A stretch of DNA of 14,387 bases, taken from CAG-791 sp045546175. GTDB taxonomy: Bacteria; Bacillota; Clostridia; Lachnospirales; Lachnospiraceae. The translations under genes were made by a program, and so were the position numbers. Below are positions 7,411 through 14,259 of this stretch, piece after piece. The notes below the pieces were generated by a model. The model was not told the origin of the DNA. It saw only the letters and a list, made by a program, of their open reading frames with translations, and made no database searches. Numbering within the stretch: position 1 is the first letter of the stretch; every line of letters starts with the position of its first letter. The DNA lies in NCBI GenBank assembly GCA_045546175.1, contig JAZQCI010000077.1, positions 1-14,387 of the forward strand, in the 5' to 3' direction.

Positions 7411-8490
7411 ATGGCAATGCATGTGATCAATCCCGGCCCCCGCACGACTATTCAGGACAAGGGAAGGCTGGGCTACCAGAACAGCGGATTTGCGCCCAGC
7501 GGCTTTATGGACAGAGTCGCGTCCAGAATGGCCAACGTGCTGGTCGGAAATCATGACTCGGACGCGGTGGTGGAATTCTGCCTGATCGGGCCCGAGCTGT
7601 ATTTTGACGAAACAGTGAATATCGCCGTGTGCGGAGGAGACTTCGGGATCGACGCGGGCGGCAGAATATACCCAGCAAACAAGGCCGTGCATGTGCCGGC
7701 GGGAGTGAGAATTAAGATCATGACGGGAAAAGTCGGGATTTACGGCTCGCTGGCTGTCGGCGGCGGCCTGGACATCCCGATGGTCATGGGAAGCCGCAGC
7801 ACGAACCTGCGATGCGGGATCGGAGGATTCAAGGGGAGAGCCCTCATGGTCGGCGACGTGATCGCGCTGCGCAGCCCGGAAAACGGCAGAAAGGATCTGT
7901 CCTGGCGCTGGGTGCCTCCGCGCAGGCTCGTCTCGCCGGACGACCCGGATATCACCAGGGTGCGCGTGATCGCGGGACCCCAGGAGGACATGTTCACGGC
8001 GGAAGGCATTAAGACGTTCTACGAGAGCAGCTACGTGATCACCGCGCACAGCGACCGCATGGGTTACCGGCTGTCGGGACCCCAGGTCGAGGCCAAGGGC
8101 GGCTACGACATCCTCTCGGACGGAATCGTCAACGGAAGCATCCAGATCTCGGGGGAAGGCCAGCCCATCGTGATGATGGCCGACAGGCAGACCACCGGAG
8201 GATACGCCAAAATAGCGTCCCTCATCAACGTCGACATCCCCCTGTTCGCGCAGCTGCGGCCGGGACAGAAAGTAAGATTTGTACCGTGTACGGTGCAAGA
8301 GGCGCAGGAGCTGATCCGCAAAGCGGACAAGAAATGGAAAGAACACTGCCGGATCCTGGAAAAGAGCGCGCCGGCGGGCTTCAAAGTCCTGGGAATCAGA
8401 GGGCAGGAAAGCGGCGCGGGCGGCCGCTCCGGATGGAAGCACAGAGGATGGAAACGGAAAGACTGGAAAAGAGGAGATAGTAACAGATGA
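7411..8490 (+). CDS. pxpC: 5-oxoprolinase subunit PxpC (KipA/AHS2 domain)
   Basis: This gene encodes 359 residues. The start at ATG 7411 follows GGAGGGG at 7396-7402; a GTG at 7387 in frame would overlap pxpB. The biotin-dependent carboxylase-like AHS2 domain covers about residues 3-300. It shows GPRTTIQDKGRLGYQ...GFMDR near the N-terminus, MGSRSTNLRCGIGG (126-139), SDRMGYRLSGP (214-224) and SIQISGEGQPIVMMADRQTTGGY (243-265). The protein partners with PxpB in the 5-oxoprolinase. The last 29 or so residues are unusual: a Gly/Ser stretch followed by a Trp/Lys/Arg-rich tail with repeated GWK/DWK units, encoded by purine-rich, partly repeated DNA. This tail lies beyond the normal domain end. The stop overlaps the next start by four bases (ATGA), implying coupled translation. 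Confidence 0.95.
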   Translation: MAMHVINPGPRTTIQDKGRLGYQNSGFAPSGFMDRVASRMANVLVGNHDSDAVVEFCLIGPELYFDETVNIAVCGGDFGIDAGGRIYPANKAVHVPAGVRIKIMTGKVGIYGSLAVGGGLDIPMVMGSRSTNLRCGIGGFKGRALMVGDVIALRSPENGRKDLSWRWVPPRRLVSPDDPDITRVRVIAGPQEDMFTAEGIKTFYESSYVITAHSDRMGYRLSGPQVEAKGGYDILSDGIVNGSIQISGEGQPIVMMADRQTTGGYAKIASLINVDIPLFAQLRPGQKVRFVPCTVQEAQELIRKADKKWKEHCRILEKSAPAGFKVLGIRGQESGAGGRSGWKHRGWKRKDWKRGDSNR

Positions 8491-9278
8491 TCAGTGATTA
8501 TAAAGATTTGACGCCGCTGCAGATGAGACATATCATCCGTGAGGGCAAGTTTACAGAGCCGACAAGCGGTCTGTGCCCGGGCTATGCCCAGGCAAATCTC
8601 ATCATTCTGCGCAAGGAGCACGCCTATGATTTTCTGCTGTTCGCACAGCGCAATCCCAAGGCCTGCCCCGTGCTGGAAGTTCTTGACACGGGCAGCCGCT
8701 TTACCAGATTTGTGGCGCAGGACTGCGATATCGCCAAGGATTTCCCCAAGTACAGGATCTATGAGAAAGGCGTATGCACCGGCGAGTACACCGACGTCGA
8801 GCAGTTCTGGAGCGATGACCTGGTGGGCTTTCTGATCGGATGCTCCTTCAGCTTCGAGTCCGAGATGATCGAAGCGGGGATCGAGATGCGCCACAACACG
8901 ATGGGCCGCAATGTTCCCATGTACATTACAGGGATCGACACAGTGCCGGCAGGCGTCTTCTCGGGCAAGATGGTCGTCTCCATGCGGCCGGTGCCCCCGC
9001 AGCAGGTCGTGAAGGCGGTGACGGTCACCGCCCAGCTTCCCAAAGTACACGGAAGCCCGATCCATATCGGCGACCCTTCCGTGATCGGTATTAAGGATAT
9101 TAACCATCCGGAATTCGGCGACCCTGTGGAGATCAAAGAAGGAGAGGTCACTATGTTTTGGCCCTGCGGCGTGACGCCTCAGTCGGTCGTGATGAACGTC
9201 AAACCGGATTTCGCCATCACGCACGCGCCGGGTCATATGCTGCTGCTCGATATCAAAAATGTGGATCTGAAGGAATAA
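8487..9278 (+). CDS. YcsI/DUF1445 family putative hydro-lyase (D-glutamate cyclase-related)
   Basis: This gene encodes 263 residues, the normal length for the family (UPF0317/DUF1445). GAGGAG at 8471-8476 precedes the ATG, which overlaps the pxpC stop. Conserved blocks include GLCPGYAQANL (28-38), GCSFSFE (118-124), HGSPIHIGDP (188-197), FWPCGVTPQ (224-232) and THAPGHMLLLD (245-255). B. subtilis ycsI lies in the same kind of operon. The mammalian mitochondrial D-glutamate cyclase, which interconverts D-glutamate and 5-oxo-D-proline, contains a domain of this family. Its position inside the pxp operon therefore suggests handling of the D-isomer or a related lactam. The exact bacterial reaction is not settled, so the name stays generic. 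The family call is firm; the reaction is inferred. Confidence 0.93.
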   Translation: MISDYKDLTPLQMRHIIREGKFTEPTSGLCPGYAQANLIILRKEHAYDFLLFAQRNPKACPVLEVLDTGSRFTRFVAQDCDIAKDFPKYRIYEKGVCTGEYTDVEQFWSDDLVGFLIGCSFSFESEMIEAGIEMRHNTMGRNVPMYITGIDTVPAGVFSGKMVVSMRPVPPQQVVKAVTVTAQLPKVHGSPIHIGDPSVIGIKDINHPEFGDPVEIKEGEVTMFWPCGVTPQSVVMNVKPDFAITHAPGHMLLLDIKNVDLKE

Positions 9279-9287
9279 GGTGACAAG

Positions 9288-10058
9288 ATGGCAAAGATTG
9301 ACTTGAACTGTGACTTGGGAGAGAGCTTCGGCGCCTATACCATGGGAATGGACGACAAGGTGATCCCGCTGATCTCCTCCTGCAATATCGCCTGCGGCTA
9401 TCACGCCTCAGACCCCCTTGTGATGCAGAAGACCGTCGCGATGGCGGCGCAGGCCGGCATCGGGATCGGCGCCCACCCGGGCTTTCCGGACCTGATGGGT
9501 TTCGGCCGCAGAAATATGACGGTGTCGCCCGCCGAGGCGGCCGCCTATATCACTTATCAGCTGGGAGCGCTCTACGCCTTCGCAAAGTCGGCGGGCGTGC
9601 CGCTGCAGCACGTCAAACCTCACGGCGCGCTGTACAATATGGCCGGAAAAGATTACAAGCTGGCGCTGGCCATCGCCAAAGCCGTGCAGGCTTTTGACCC
9701 GTCCCTGATCCTGATGGGACTGGCGGGGAGCGAGAGCGTGAAGGCGGCGCAGGATATCGGACTTCCCGTGGCGAGAGAGGTGTTCGCGGACAGAGCTTAC
9801 ATGCCGGACGGAAGCCTTGTGCCCAGAAGCAGGGAAGGCGCCGTCATCCACGATGAAGAAGTGGCCATCAGCCGTGTAGTCCGCATGGTAAAGGAGCACA
9901 AAGTGACGGCGATCGACGGAACCGAGATTGAGATCGTACCGGATTCGATCTGCGTGCACGGTGACAACGAAAAGGCGCTGACCTTCGTGACGCAGATCCG
10001 CAGCGCGCTCGCAGCGGAGGGCGTGGAGATCGCGCCGCTGTCGGAAGTGGTGAAGTGA
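9288..10058 (+). CDS. pxpA: 5-oxoprolinase subunit PxpA (LamB/YcsF family)
   Basis: This gene encodes 256 residues, standard for the family. The ATG lies nine bases after the ycsI-like stop, with AGGTG just upstream. Family blocks are complete: DLNCDLGESFG (5-15), CNIACGYHASD (32-42), IGAHPGFPDLMGFGRR (60-75), HVKPHGALYN (108-117), EVFADRAY (164-171) and CVHGDN (222-227). These Asp, His and Asn residues line the presumed active site. PxpA is the third component needed with PxpB and PxpC for ATP-dependent hydrolysis of 5-oxoproline to glutamate, which removes a damaged glutamine/glutamate product and recovers carbon and nitrogen. It is the last gene of the operon. The convergent permease gene ends 13 bases away and no terminator is visible between them. 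Confidence 0.97.
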   Translation: MAKIDLNCDLGESFGAYTMGMDDKVIPLISSCNIACGYHASDPLVMQKTVAMAAQAGIGIGAHPGFPDLMGFGRRNMTVSPAEAAAYITYQLGALYAFAKSAGVPLQHVKPHGALYNMAGKDYKLALAIAKAVQAFDPSLILMGLAGSESVKAAQDIGLPVAREVFADRAYMPDGSLVPRSREGAVIHDEEVAISRVVRMVKEHKVTAIDGTEIEIVPDSICVHGDNEKALTFVTQIRSALAAEGVEIAPLSEVVK

Positions 10059-10071
10059 TTCAGGTGTGAGA

Positions 10072-10803
10072 CTACATCAGATGACTGACAATGATCCAGA
10101 TTCCTCCGATGCCGACAAAGGCATAGATAACTTTTCCGAAAACGGAAGAAGGAATCCTGTCGTGGATCACAAGTCCGAGGAGCGTCCCGGCCAGCATGGC
10201 GCCGACACCGGCGCCGACCATAGGAAGGTCCGCCATGTCGAGCCGGCCGAGGAAAAGACTGATCAAAAGAACTACTATATTGTTTACACAGAGGAATGCC
10301 TGGATCGTTGCCAGGTATTCCTTTTTGTTTTTGGTGGCGGGAAGCAGGTAGAGCGCCGCAGTGGGACCGCCCGACGCGAACAGGCCGTAACAGATGCCGC
10401 AGATGACGCCCAGAACAGTTCCGGAGACCGGGCTGGGCGTGATGTGAATCCTGTCGGAAAAAACGAAGAAGAAGATGGAAACCGCCACGAACATGATGCC
10501 CAGGAGCAGGTACATGATATCAGAGCTGACCTTGGCAGAGAGGAGGTTTACGATTCCGCAGATGACTGCGGTAGGAATCAGGAAAGGGAGCATGACAGCC
10601 CATTGAATGGAATCTCTGTATTTGAAGGAAATATAGAGTGTACTGATCGTCACTATGACGATGGACAGCCCCATGGCCTTGCTGTATTCCATGATCAGCG
10701 GCAGAAAGCCCATGGTGATCATGGTGGTGCCAAAGCCCAGTGCGCTCTGCACGCAGGAGCCGGCGGCAATGACACTCATTACGAAAAGAAGTGTTGAGAG
10801 CAT
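10072..10803 (-). CDS. TauE/SafE family (DUF81) membrane permease
   Basis: This gene encodes 243 residues. The start is ATG 10803, with AAGGAG (10815-10810) six bases upstream; an in-frame ATG twelve bases further upstream has no such site. About eight membrane helices are visible. They form two related halves, each with a family-type glycine-rich motif: SALGFGTTMITMGFLPL near residues 20-36 and GICYGLFASGGPTAALYLLP in the second half. This family includes the sulfite or sulfoacetate exporters TauE and SafE, but most members have no known substrate. It is divergent from the HIT gene and convergent with pxpA. Export of a sulfur compound would suit the nearby cysteine desulfidase, but that is only suggestive. 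Confidence 0.9.
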   Translation of the reverse strand: MLSTLLFVMSVIAAGSCVQSALGFGTTMITMGFLPLIMEYSKAMGLSIVIVTISTLYISFKYRDSIQWAVMLPFLIPTAVICGIVNLLSAKVSSDIMYLLLGIMFVAVSIFFFVFSDRIHITPSPVSGTVLGVICGICYGLFASGGPTAALYLLPATKNKKEYLATIQAFLCVNNIVVLLISLFLGRLDMADLPMVGAGVGAMLAGTLLGLVIHDRIPSSVFGKVIYAFVGIGGIWIIVSHLM

Positions 10804-10833
10804 CTTTATCTCCTTCATGACAAACAAATTGAC

Positions 10834-10852
10834 GATATACCAAGTAAATATA
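10834..10852 (-). promoter_or_regulatory. Two candidate extended -10 elements for the TauE-like gene
   Basis: On the minus strand TGGTATATT and TGGTATATC occur 13 bases apart, with hexamers at 10852-10847 and 10839-10834. Each fits the TGnTATAAT extended -10 pattern. No good -35 box accompanies either. The repeated GGTATAT could instead be a direct-repeat operator. Confidence 0.4.
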
Positions 10853-10945
10853 CCACAAAAAACTGCGCATTACTATTTTTGAGGACCGCCGGCCGTGCCG
10901 GGTTCAATATTTTGGCCAAAGACGGTAATAAAAAGCAGGTATAAG

Positions 10946-10954
10946 TGGTACAAT
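10946..10954 (+). promoter_or_regulatory. Putative extended -10 promoter of the HIT gene
   Basis: TGGTACAAT matches the TGnTATAAT extended -10 consensus, with one mismatch in the hexamer. No clear -35 box is seen. Transcription would start about 45 bases before the ATG at 11008. A perfect ten-base palindrome, TTTGGCCAAA, lies upstream at 10911-10920. Confidence 0.5.
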
Positions 10955-11007
10955 ATGACAGTAAAGATTTTATTCTTTTGGAAGATAACGAAAACGGAGG
11001 TAAAAGT

Positions 11008-11430
11008 ATGGATATGAATTGCGCTTATTGTGCAAAGGGCGAACTGGTCGCAAAGTTTGGATATGAAATATGTGAACTTCCTGCCAGCACAGTCTATCTC
11101 TTCAAGGAGCAGTCTCATCCCGGCCGCGTGATCGTTGCCAGCAAGCATCACGTCTCCGAAATGATCGAACTCTCCGAGGCAGACAGGGCGGCTTTCATCG
11201 AGGACGTCGTTACGACGGCGAACGCGATCCACAAGGCGTTCCATCCCGACAAACTTAACTATGGCATGTACGGCGACACAGGCCACCATCTTCACATGCA
11301 CCTTGTCCCCAAGTACAAAGACGAGTTCGAGTGGGGCGGAACTTTTGCGATGGATCCGGGTCTCAAGAAACTTGACGAAGCGCAGTGCGAGGAAGTCGCG
11401 GCGAAGCTTCGCGCAGCGATTAAAGGCTGA
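11008..11430 (+). CDS. HIT-family (histidine triad) nucleotide-binding hydrolase
   Basis: This gene encodes 140 residues. The ATG at 11008 follows GGAGG at 10996-11000 by seven bases. A GTG at 10945 in frame would overlap the -10 element and is rejected. The N-terminal CAYC pair (5-8) is typical of zinc-binding HIT proteins. HPGRVIVASKHH (37-48) is the conserved strand region. The triad is His94-x-His96-x-His98 in HHLHMHLVPKY, with His96 as the expected nucleophile. HIT proteins hydrolyse nucleoside phosphoramidates, dinucleoside polyphosphates or similar mononucleotide conjugates; which one applies here cannot be said. The gene has its own probable promoter and a terminator downstream. No functional link with its neighbours is evident. 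Confidence 0.94.
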   Translation: MDMNCAYCAKGELVAKFGYEICELPASTVYLFKEQSHPGRVIVASKHHVSEMIELSEADRAAFIEDVVTTANAIHKAFHPDKLNYGMYGDTGHHLHMHLVPKYKDEFEWGGTFAMDPGLKKLDEAQCEEVAAKLRAAIKG

Positions 11431-11503
11431 TAAGCGGAAGGAACCGTTTTCCGCTGAAGAATCGGACGCCGCGCGCGGCGCGGTGATCACTTTGAAAACA
11501 GGG

Positions 11504-11528
11504 AAGGCCGGTCGCGGGACCGGCCTTT
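11504..11528 (+). terminator. Hairpin between the HIT and desulfidase genes, probable terminator
   Basis: AAGGCCGGTC (11504-11513) pairs perfectly with GACCGGCCTT (11518-11527) around the loop GCGG. Only three T residues follow, so termination may be partial. No convincing promoter is seen between this hairpin and the next gene, so read-through may feed the desulfidase gene. Confidence 0.7.
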
Positions 11529-11547
11529 AACTCAGGAGGGAAGCCTG

Positions 11548-11563
11548 CCGTCTCTGCAGACGG
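11548..11563 (+). promoter_or_regulatory. Leader hairpin before the desulfidase gene
   Basis: CCGTCT (11548-11553) and AGACGG (11558-11563) form a six-base stem with a CTGC loop. Flanking CTCA (11531-11534) and TGAG (11579-11582) could add an outer stem. I cannot match this to a known riboswitch class. Confidence 0.35.
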
Positions 11564-11593
11564 TGAGCGAGCCTTGAATGAGAGGGGAAAAAA

Positions 11594-12901
11594 ATGCAGC
11601 TTAGCGAAGAATTATCGAAAAACTATACGACAATTCTAAAGGAAGAGCTTGTCGCGGCGATGGGATGTACGGAGCCGATCGCCATTGCTTATGCCGCCGC
11701 GAAAGCTTATAAGGAACTGGGCGTGATGCCGGACCACATCCGGATCACCTGCTCCGGAAATATTATAAAAAACGTGAAGGGCGTCACCGTGCCCAACTCC
11801 GGAGGAATGAAGGGAATCGAGGCGGCAGCGGTGCTCGGCGTCGTGGGCGGAAACCCCGACAAGATGCTGGAAGTCATCGCGGACGCGGATGACGAAGCCC
11901 GCAAAAAGACGCGCGAACTGGTGGAAGCCGGGATCTGCGACGTGGCGCTGGCGGAAGATGTGCCCAATCTGTACATCAAAGCAGAGATGTGGAATGAGGA
12001 CCACAAAGCTTCTGTCACTATTGAAGAGCACCACACGGATATCACGGAGATCGAGAAGGACGGAAAGACCATCTTCATAGCGGAGAAGACTTCCGCACAT
12101 GAGGAAGACGACAAGCCTAAAGGGGACAGGACCAAGATGACCCTGCAGGGGATCCTTGACTACGCGACCACCGTGGACCTCTCCGAGGTGGAGGAGCTTC
12201 TCGAGCGCCAGGTGACCTGCAACACGGCGATCTCCCAGGAAGGCCTTGACAATCCCTGGGGAGCCAGAATCGGAAAGACCATTCTGGAGAACTGGAGCGA
12301 CGACGTCAAGTGCTGCGCCTGCGCGCGCGCCGCGGCTGGCTCCGACGCCCGTATGAGCGGATGTCCCATGCCGGTCATCATCAATTCCGGAAGCGGAAAC
12401 CAGGGAATCACGGTCACGCTGCCCATCGTGACCTACGCAGAGCGCTGGCACCTGTCCAAGGAAAAGATGTACAGATGCCTTCTGGTCTCCAATCTGGTAT
12501 CCATCTACATCAAGCACTACATCGGATCGCTGTCCGCTTTCTGCGGCGCGGTGAGCGCGGCCTGCGGAGCGGGCGCCGGGATCACCTACATGTCCGGCGG
12601 AACTTATGAGCAGATCGGCGGAACGATCACAAACACGCTCGGCAATGTCGGCGGGATCGTCTGTGACGGTGCAAAGCCCAGTTGCGCCGCCAAAATAGCG
12701 TCCTCCGTCCACGCGGCTCTTCTGGCCCACTATATGAGCATCAGCCAGAAAGAATTCCGCGGCGGTGAAGGCTTCGTCGAGAGCGATGTAGAGCAGACCA
12801 TCAAGAACATGGGATACATCGGCAAGGTCGGCATGAAGGAGACCGATAAGGAGATCCTCAATGTCATGATCGACAAGGTAGACGTGGATTCCTGCCTGTG
12901 A
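11594..12901 (+). CDS. cyuA: L-cysteine desulfidase / serine dehydratase-like protein (CyuA, UPF0597 family)
   Basis: This gene encodes 435 residues. AGGGG at 11583-11587 precedes the ATG by six bases. The protein begins with the family block LVAAMGCTEPIAIAYAAA and includes SGNIIKNVKGVTVPNSGG (54-71), IINSGSGNQGITVTLP (262-277) and GGTITNTLGNVGGIVCDGAKPSCAAK (342-367). Cys25, Cys317 and Cys357 are the likely ligands of the oxygen-labile iron-sulfur cluster used by this family in place of pyridoxal phosphate. Members such as E. coli CyuA (YhaM) and an archaeal homologue split L-cysteine to pyruvate, ammonia and sulfide; relatives act on L-serine. The symporter gene 78 bases downstream plausibly imports the substrate. 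Cysteine is preferred over serine by family, but the sequence alone does not decide it. Confidence 0.9.
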   Translation: MQLSEELSKNYTTILKEELVAAMGCTEPIAIAYAAAKAYKELGVMPDHIRITCSGNIIKNVKGVTVPNSGGMKGIEAAAVLGVVGGNPDKMLEVIADADDEARKKTRELVEAGICDVALAEDVPNLYIKAEMWNEDHKASVTIEEHHTDITEIEKDGKTIFIAEKTSAHEEDDKPKGDRTKMTLQGILDYATTVDLSEVEELLERQVTCNTAISQEGLDNPWGARIGKTILENWSDDVKCCACARAAAGSDARMSGCPMPVIINSGSGNQGITVTLPIVTYAERWHLSKEKMYRCLLVSNLVSIYIKHYIGSLSAFCGAVSAACGAGAGITYMSGGTYEQIGGTITNTLGNVGGIVCDGAKPSCAAKIASSVHAALLAHYMSISQKEFRGGEGFVESDVEQTIKNMGYIGKVGMKETDKEILNVMIDKVDVDSCL

Positions 12902-12979
12902 CGGACGGCCGGGTTACGGCAAAGAAGTCCGCAGTGCGGGTTCTCACATAGAAACAAATAAAAAGAGGGGAAACAGAAA

Positions 12980-14203
12980 ATGAAAAAAGAGAGTTTTACA
13001 AGCAGTTTGCCATTCAGACTTCTGGTCGCGCTGGCCGTAGGTATCGGCGCAGGCCTGATCCTGAGTGCCATGGATGGAAGCGGCATCGCGACAGCGCTGC
13101 TCAACATCATTGTCACAGTTAAGTTCATATCCAGTCAGTTCATCAATTTCTGCGTGCCGCTGATCATCATCGGTTTCATCGCACCTTCGATCACAAGGCT
13201 CGGCAACAATGCCTCCCGCATGCTGATCGTTGCGCTCTGCCTCGCGTATATTTCGTCGATCGGCGCGGCGTTCTTCGCGACAGGGGCGGGCTTCACTATT
13301 TTGCCCTTCCCTCATATCAGCCCTGAGGTGGACGGACTTAAGGAACTGCCTCCGGTCGTGTTCGAGCTGACCATCCCGCAGATCATGCCCGTCATGTCGG
13401 CACTGTTCTTCTCCGTGATGGTAGGTCTGTCCGCGGCATGGAACGGCAGCAGACTGGTCACCGATATTCTGGAGGAATTCCAGCAGATCGTGCTGAGTAT
13501 TGTCACAAGATTCGTCATTCCGGTACTGCCGATCCTGATCGGCTGCACATTCTGCACACTGGCCTATGAAGGAACGATCACGAAGCAGCTTCCTATCTTC
13601 CTGATCATCATTGTGATTGTCATGATCGGCCACTACATCTGGATGGCGCTTCTGTACGGCATTGCAGGTGCCTATTCCGGAAAGAACCCGTTTGATATCA
13701 TAAAGAATTACGGCCCCGCATACATGACGGCGGTCGGAACCATGTCCAGCGCGGCTACACTGTCTGTGGCACTGGACTGCGCGAGAAAGTCCGAGCCTCC
13801 GCTCCGCGATGACCTGGTGAACTTCGGTATTCCGCTTTTCGCCAACATTCATCTGTGCGGATCCGTTATGACAGAGACGTTCTTTGTCATGGCAGTATCC
13901 AAGATGCTCTACGGCGAATTCCCGTCTCTCGGAAAGATGATCCTGTTCTGCCTGCTTCTGGGCGTCTTCGCGATCGGCGCGCCCGGCGTTCCCGGCGGCA
14001 CGGTTATGGCATCTCTTGGCCTGATCACTGGCGTACTCGGCTTTGGCGGGACCGGTACGGCACTGATGCTGACCATCTTCGCACTGCAGGATTCCTTCGG
14101 TACTGCCTGCAATGTCACCGGCGACGGCGCACTGACCATGATCCTGACCGGTTACGCAGAACGTCACGACATCAAGGAAGAAAAAATCGATTTTGAAATG
14201 TAA
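12980..14203 (+). CDS. SLC1/DAACS-family sodium symporter, probable neutral amino acid transporter
   Basis: This gene encodes 407 residues. GAGGGG at 12965-12970 precedes the ATG. The protein has about eight helices plus the two re-entrant hairpins of the glutamate-transporter fold. Hairpin 1 carries GTMSSAATL (253-261), hairpin 2 carries GAPGVPGG (333-340), and the last helix carries DSFGTACNVTGD (371-382). By alignment with archaeal GltPh, Asp371 (substrate amino group), Thr375, Asn378 and Asp382 are kept. The arginine that binds the acidic side chain is Gly374. The helix 7 NMDGT motif is replaced by HLCGS (291-295), so sodium coupling may differ. The arginine loss argues against glutamate or aspartate and for a neutral amino acid. 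Placement behind the cyuA-like gene suggests cysteine or serine. It is likely cotranscribed with that gene. Confidence 0.93.
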   Translation: MKKESFTSSLPFRLLVALAVGIGAGLILSAMDGSGIATALLNIIVTVKFISSQFINFCVPLIIIGFIAPSITRLGNNASRMLIVALCLAYISSIGAAFFATGAGFTILPFPHISPEVDGLKELPPVVFELTIPQIMPVMSALFFSVMVGLSAAWNGSRLVTDILEEFQQIVLSIVTRFVIPVLPILIGCTFCTLAYEGTITKQLPIFLIIIVIVMIGHYIWMALLYGIAGAYSGKNPFDIIKNYGPAYMTAVGTMSSAATLSVALDCARKSEPPLRDDLVNFGIPLFANIHLCGSVMTETFFVMAVSKMLYGEFPSLGKMILFCLLLGVFAIGAPGVPGGTVMASLGLITGVLGFGGTGTALMLTIFALQDSFGTACNVTGDGALTMILTGYAERHDIKEEKIDFEM

Positions 14204-14228
14204 TGGTTCACACACAAAAAGAGCGGCA

Positions 14229-14258
14229 TGTGGCACCTTCCTTATGAAAGGTGCCACA
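14229..14258 (+). terminator. Hairpin after the symporter gene, probable terminator
   Basis: TGTGGCACCTT (14229-14239) pairs perfectly with AAGGTGCCACA (14248-14258) around an eight-base loop, 25 bases past the stop codon. The following GTTATATT is T-rich but not a clean T-tract, so its strength is uncertain. Confidence 0.6.
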
Positions 14259-14259
14259 G

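Noticed and set aside
9408..9959. Long open frame opposite pxpA, and similar long frames opposite pxpC, cyuA and the symporter gene
   Set aside because: They are antisense shadows of strongly conserved genes, rich in His/Arg/Asp, with no family pattern or ribosome site.
10881..10905. CCGGC-CGT-GCCGG hairpin between the divergent TauE-like and HIT genes as a terminator
   Set aside because: It lies between divergent gene starts and lacks a T-tract in the right direction, so a terminator role makes little sense.
11531..11593. Known riboswitch (such as glycine, THF or SAM) before the desulfidase gene
   Set aside because: The leader has a hairpin, but none of the conserved cores of riboswitches I can recall could be matched.
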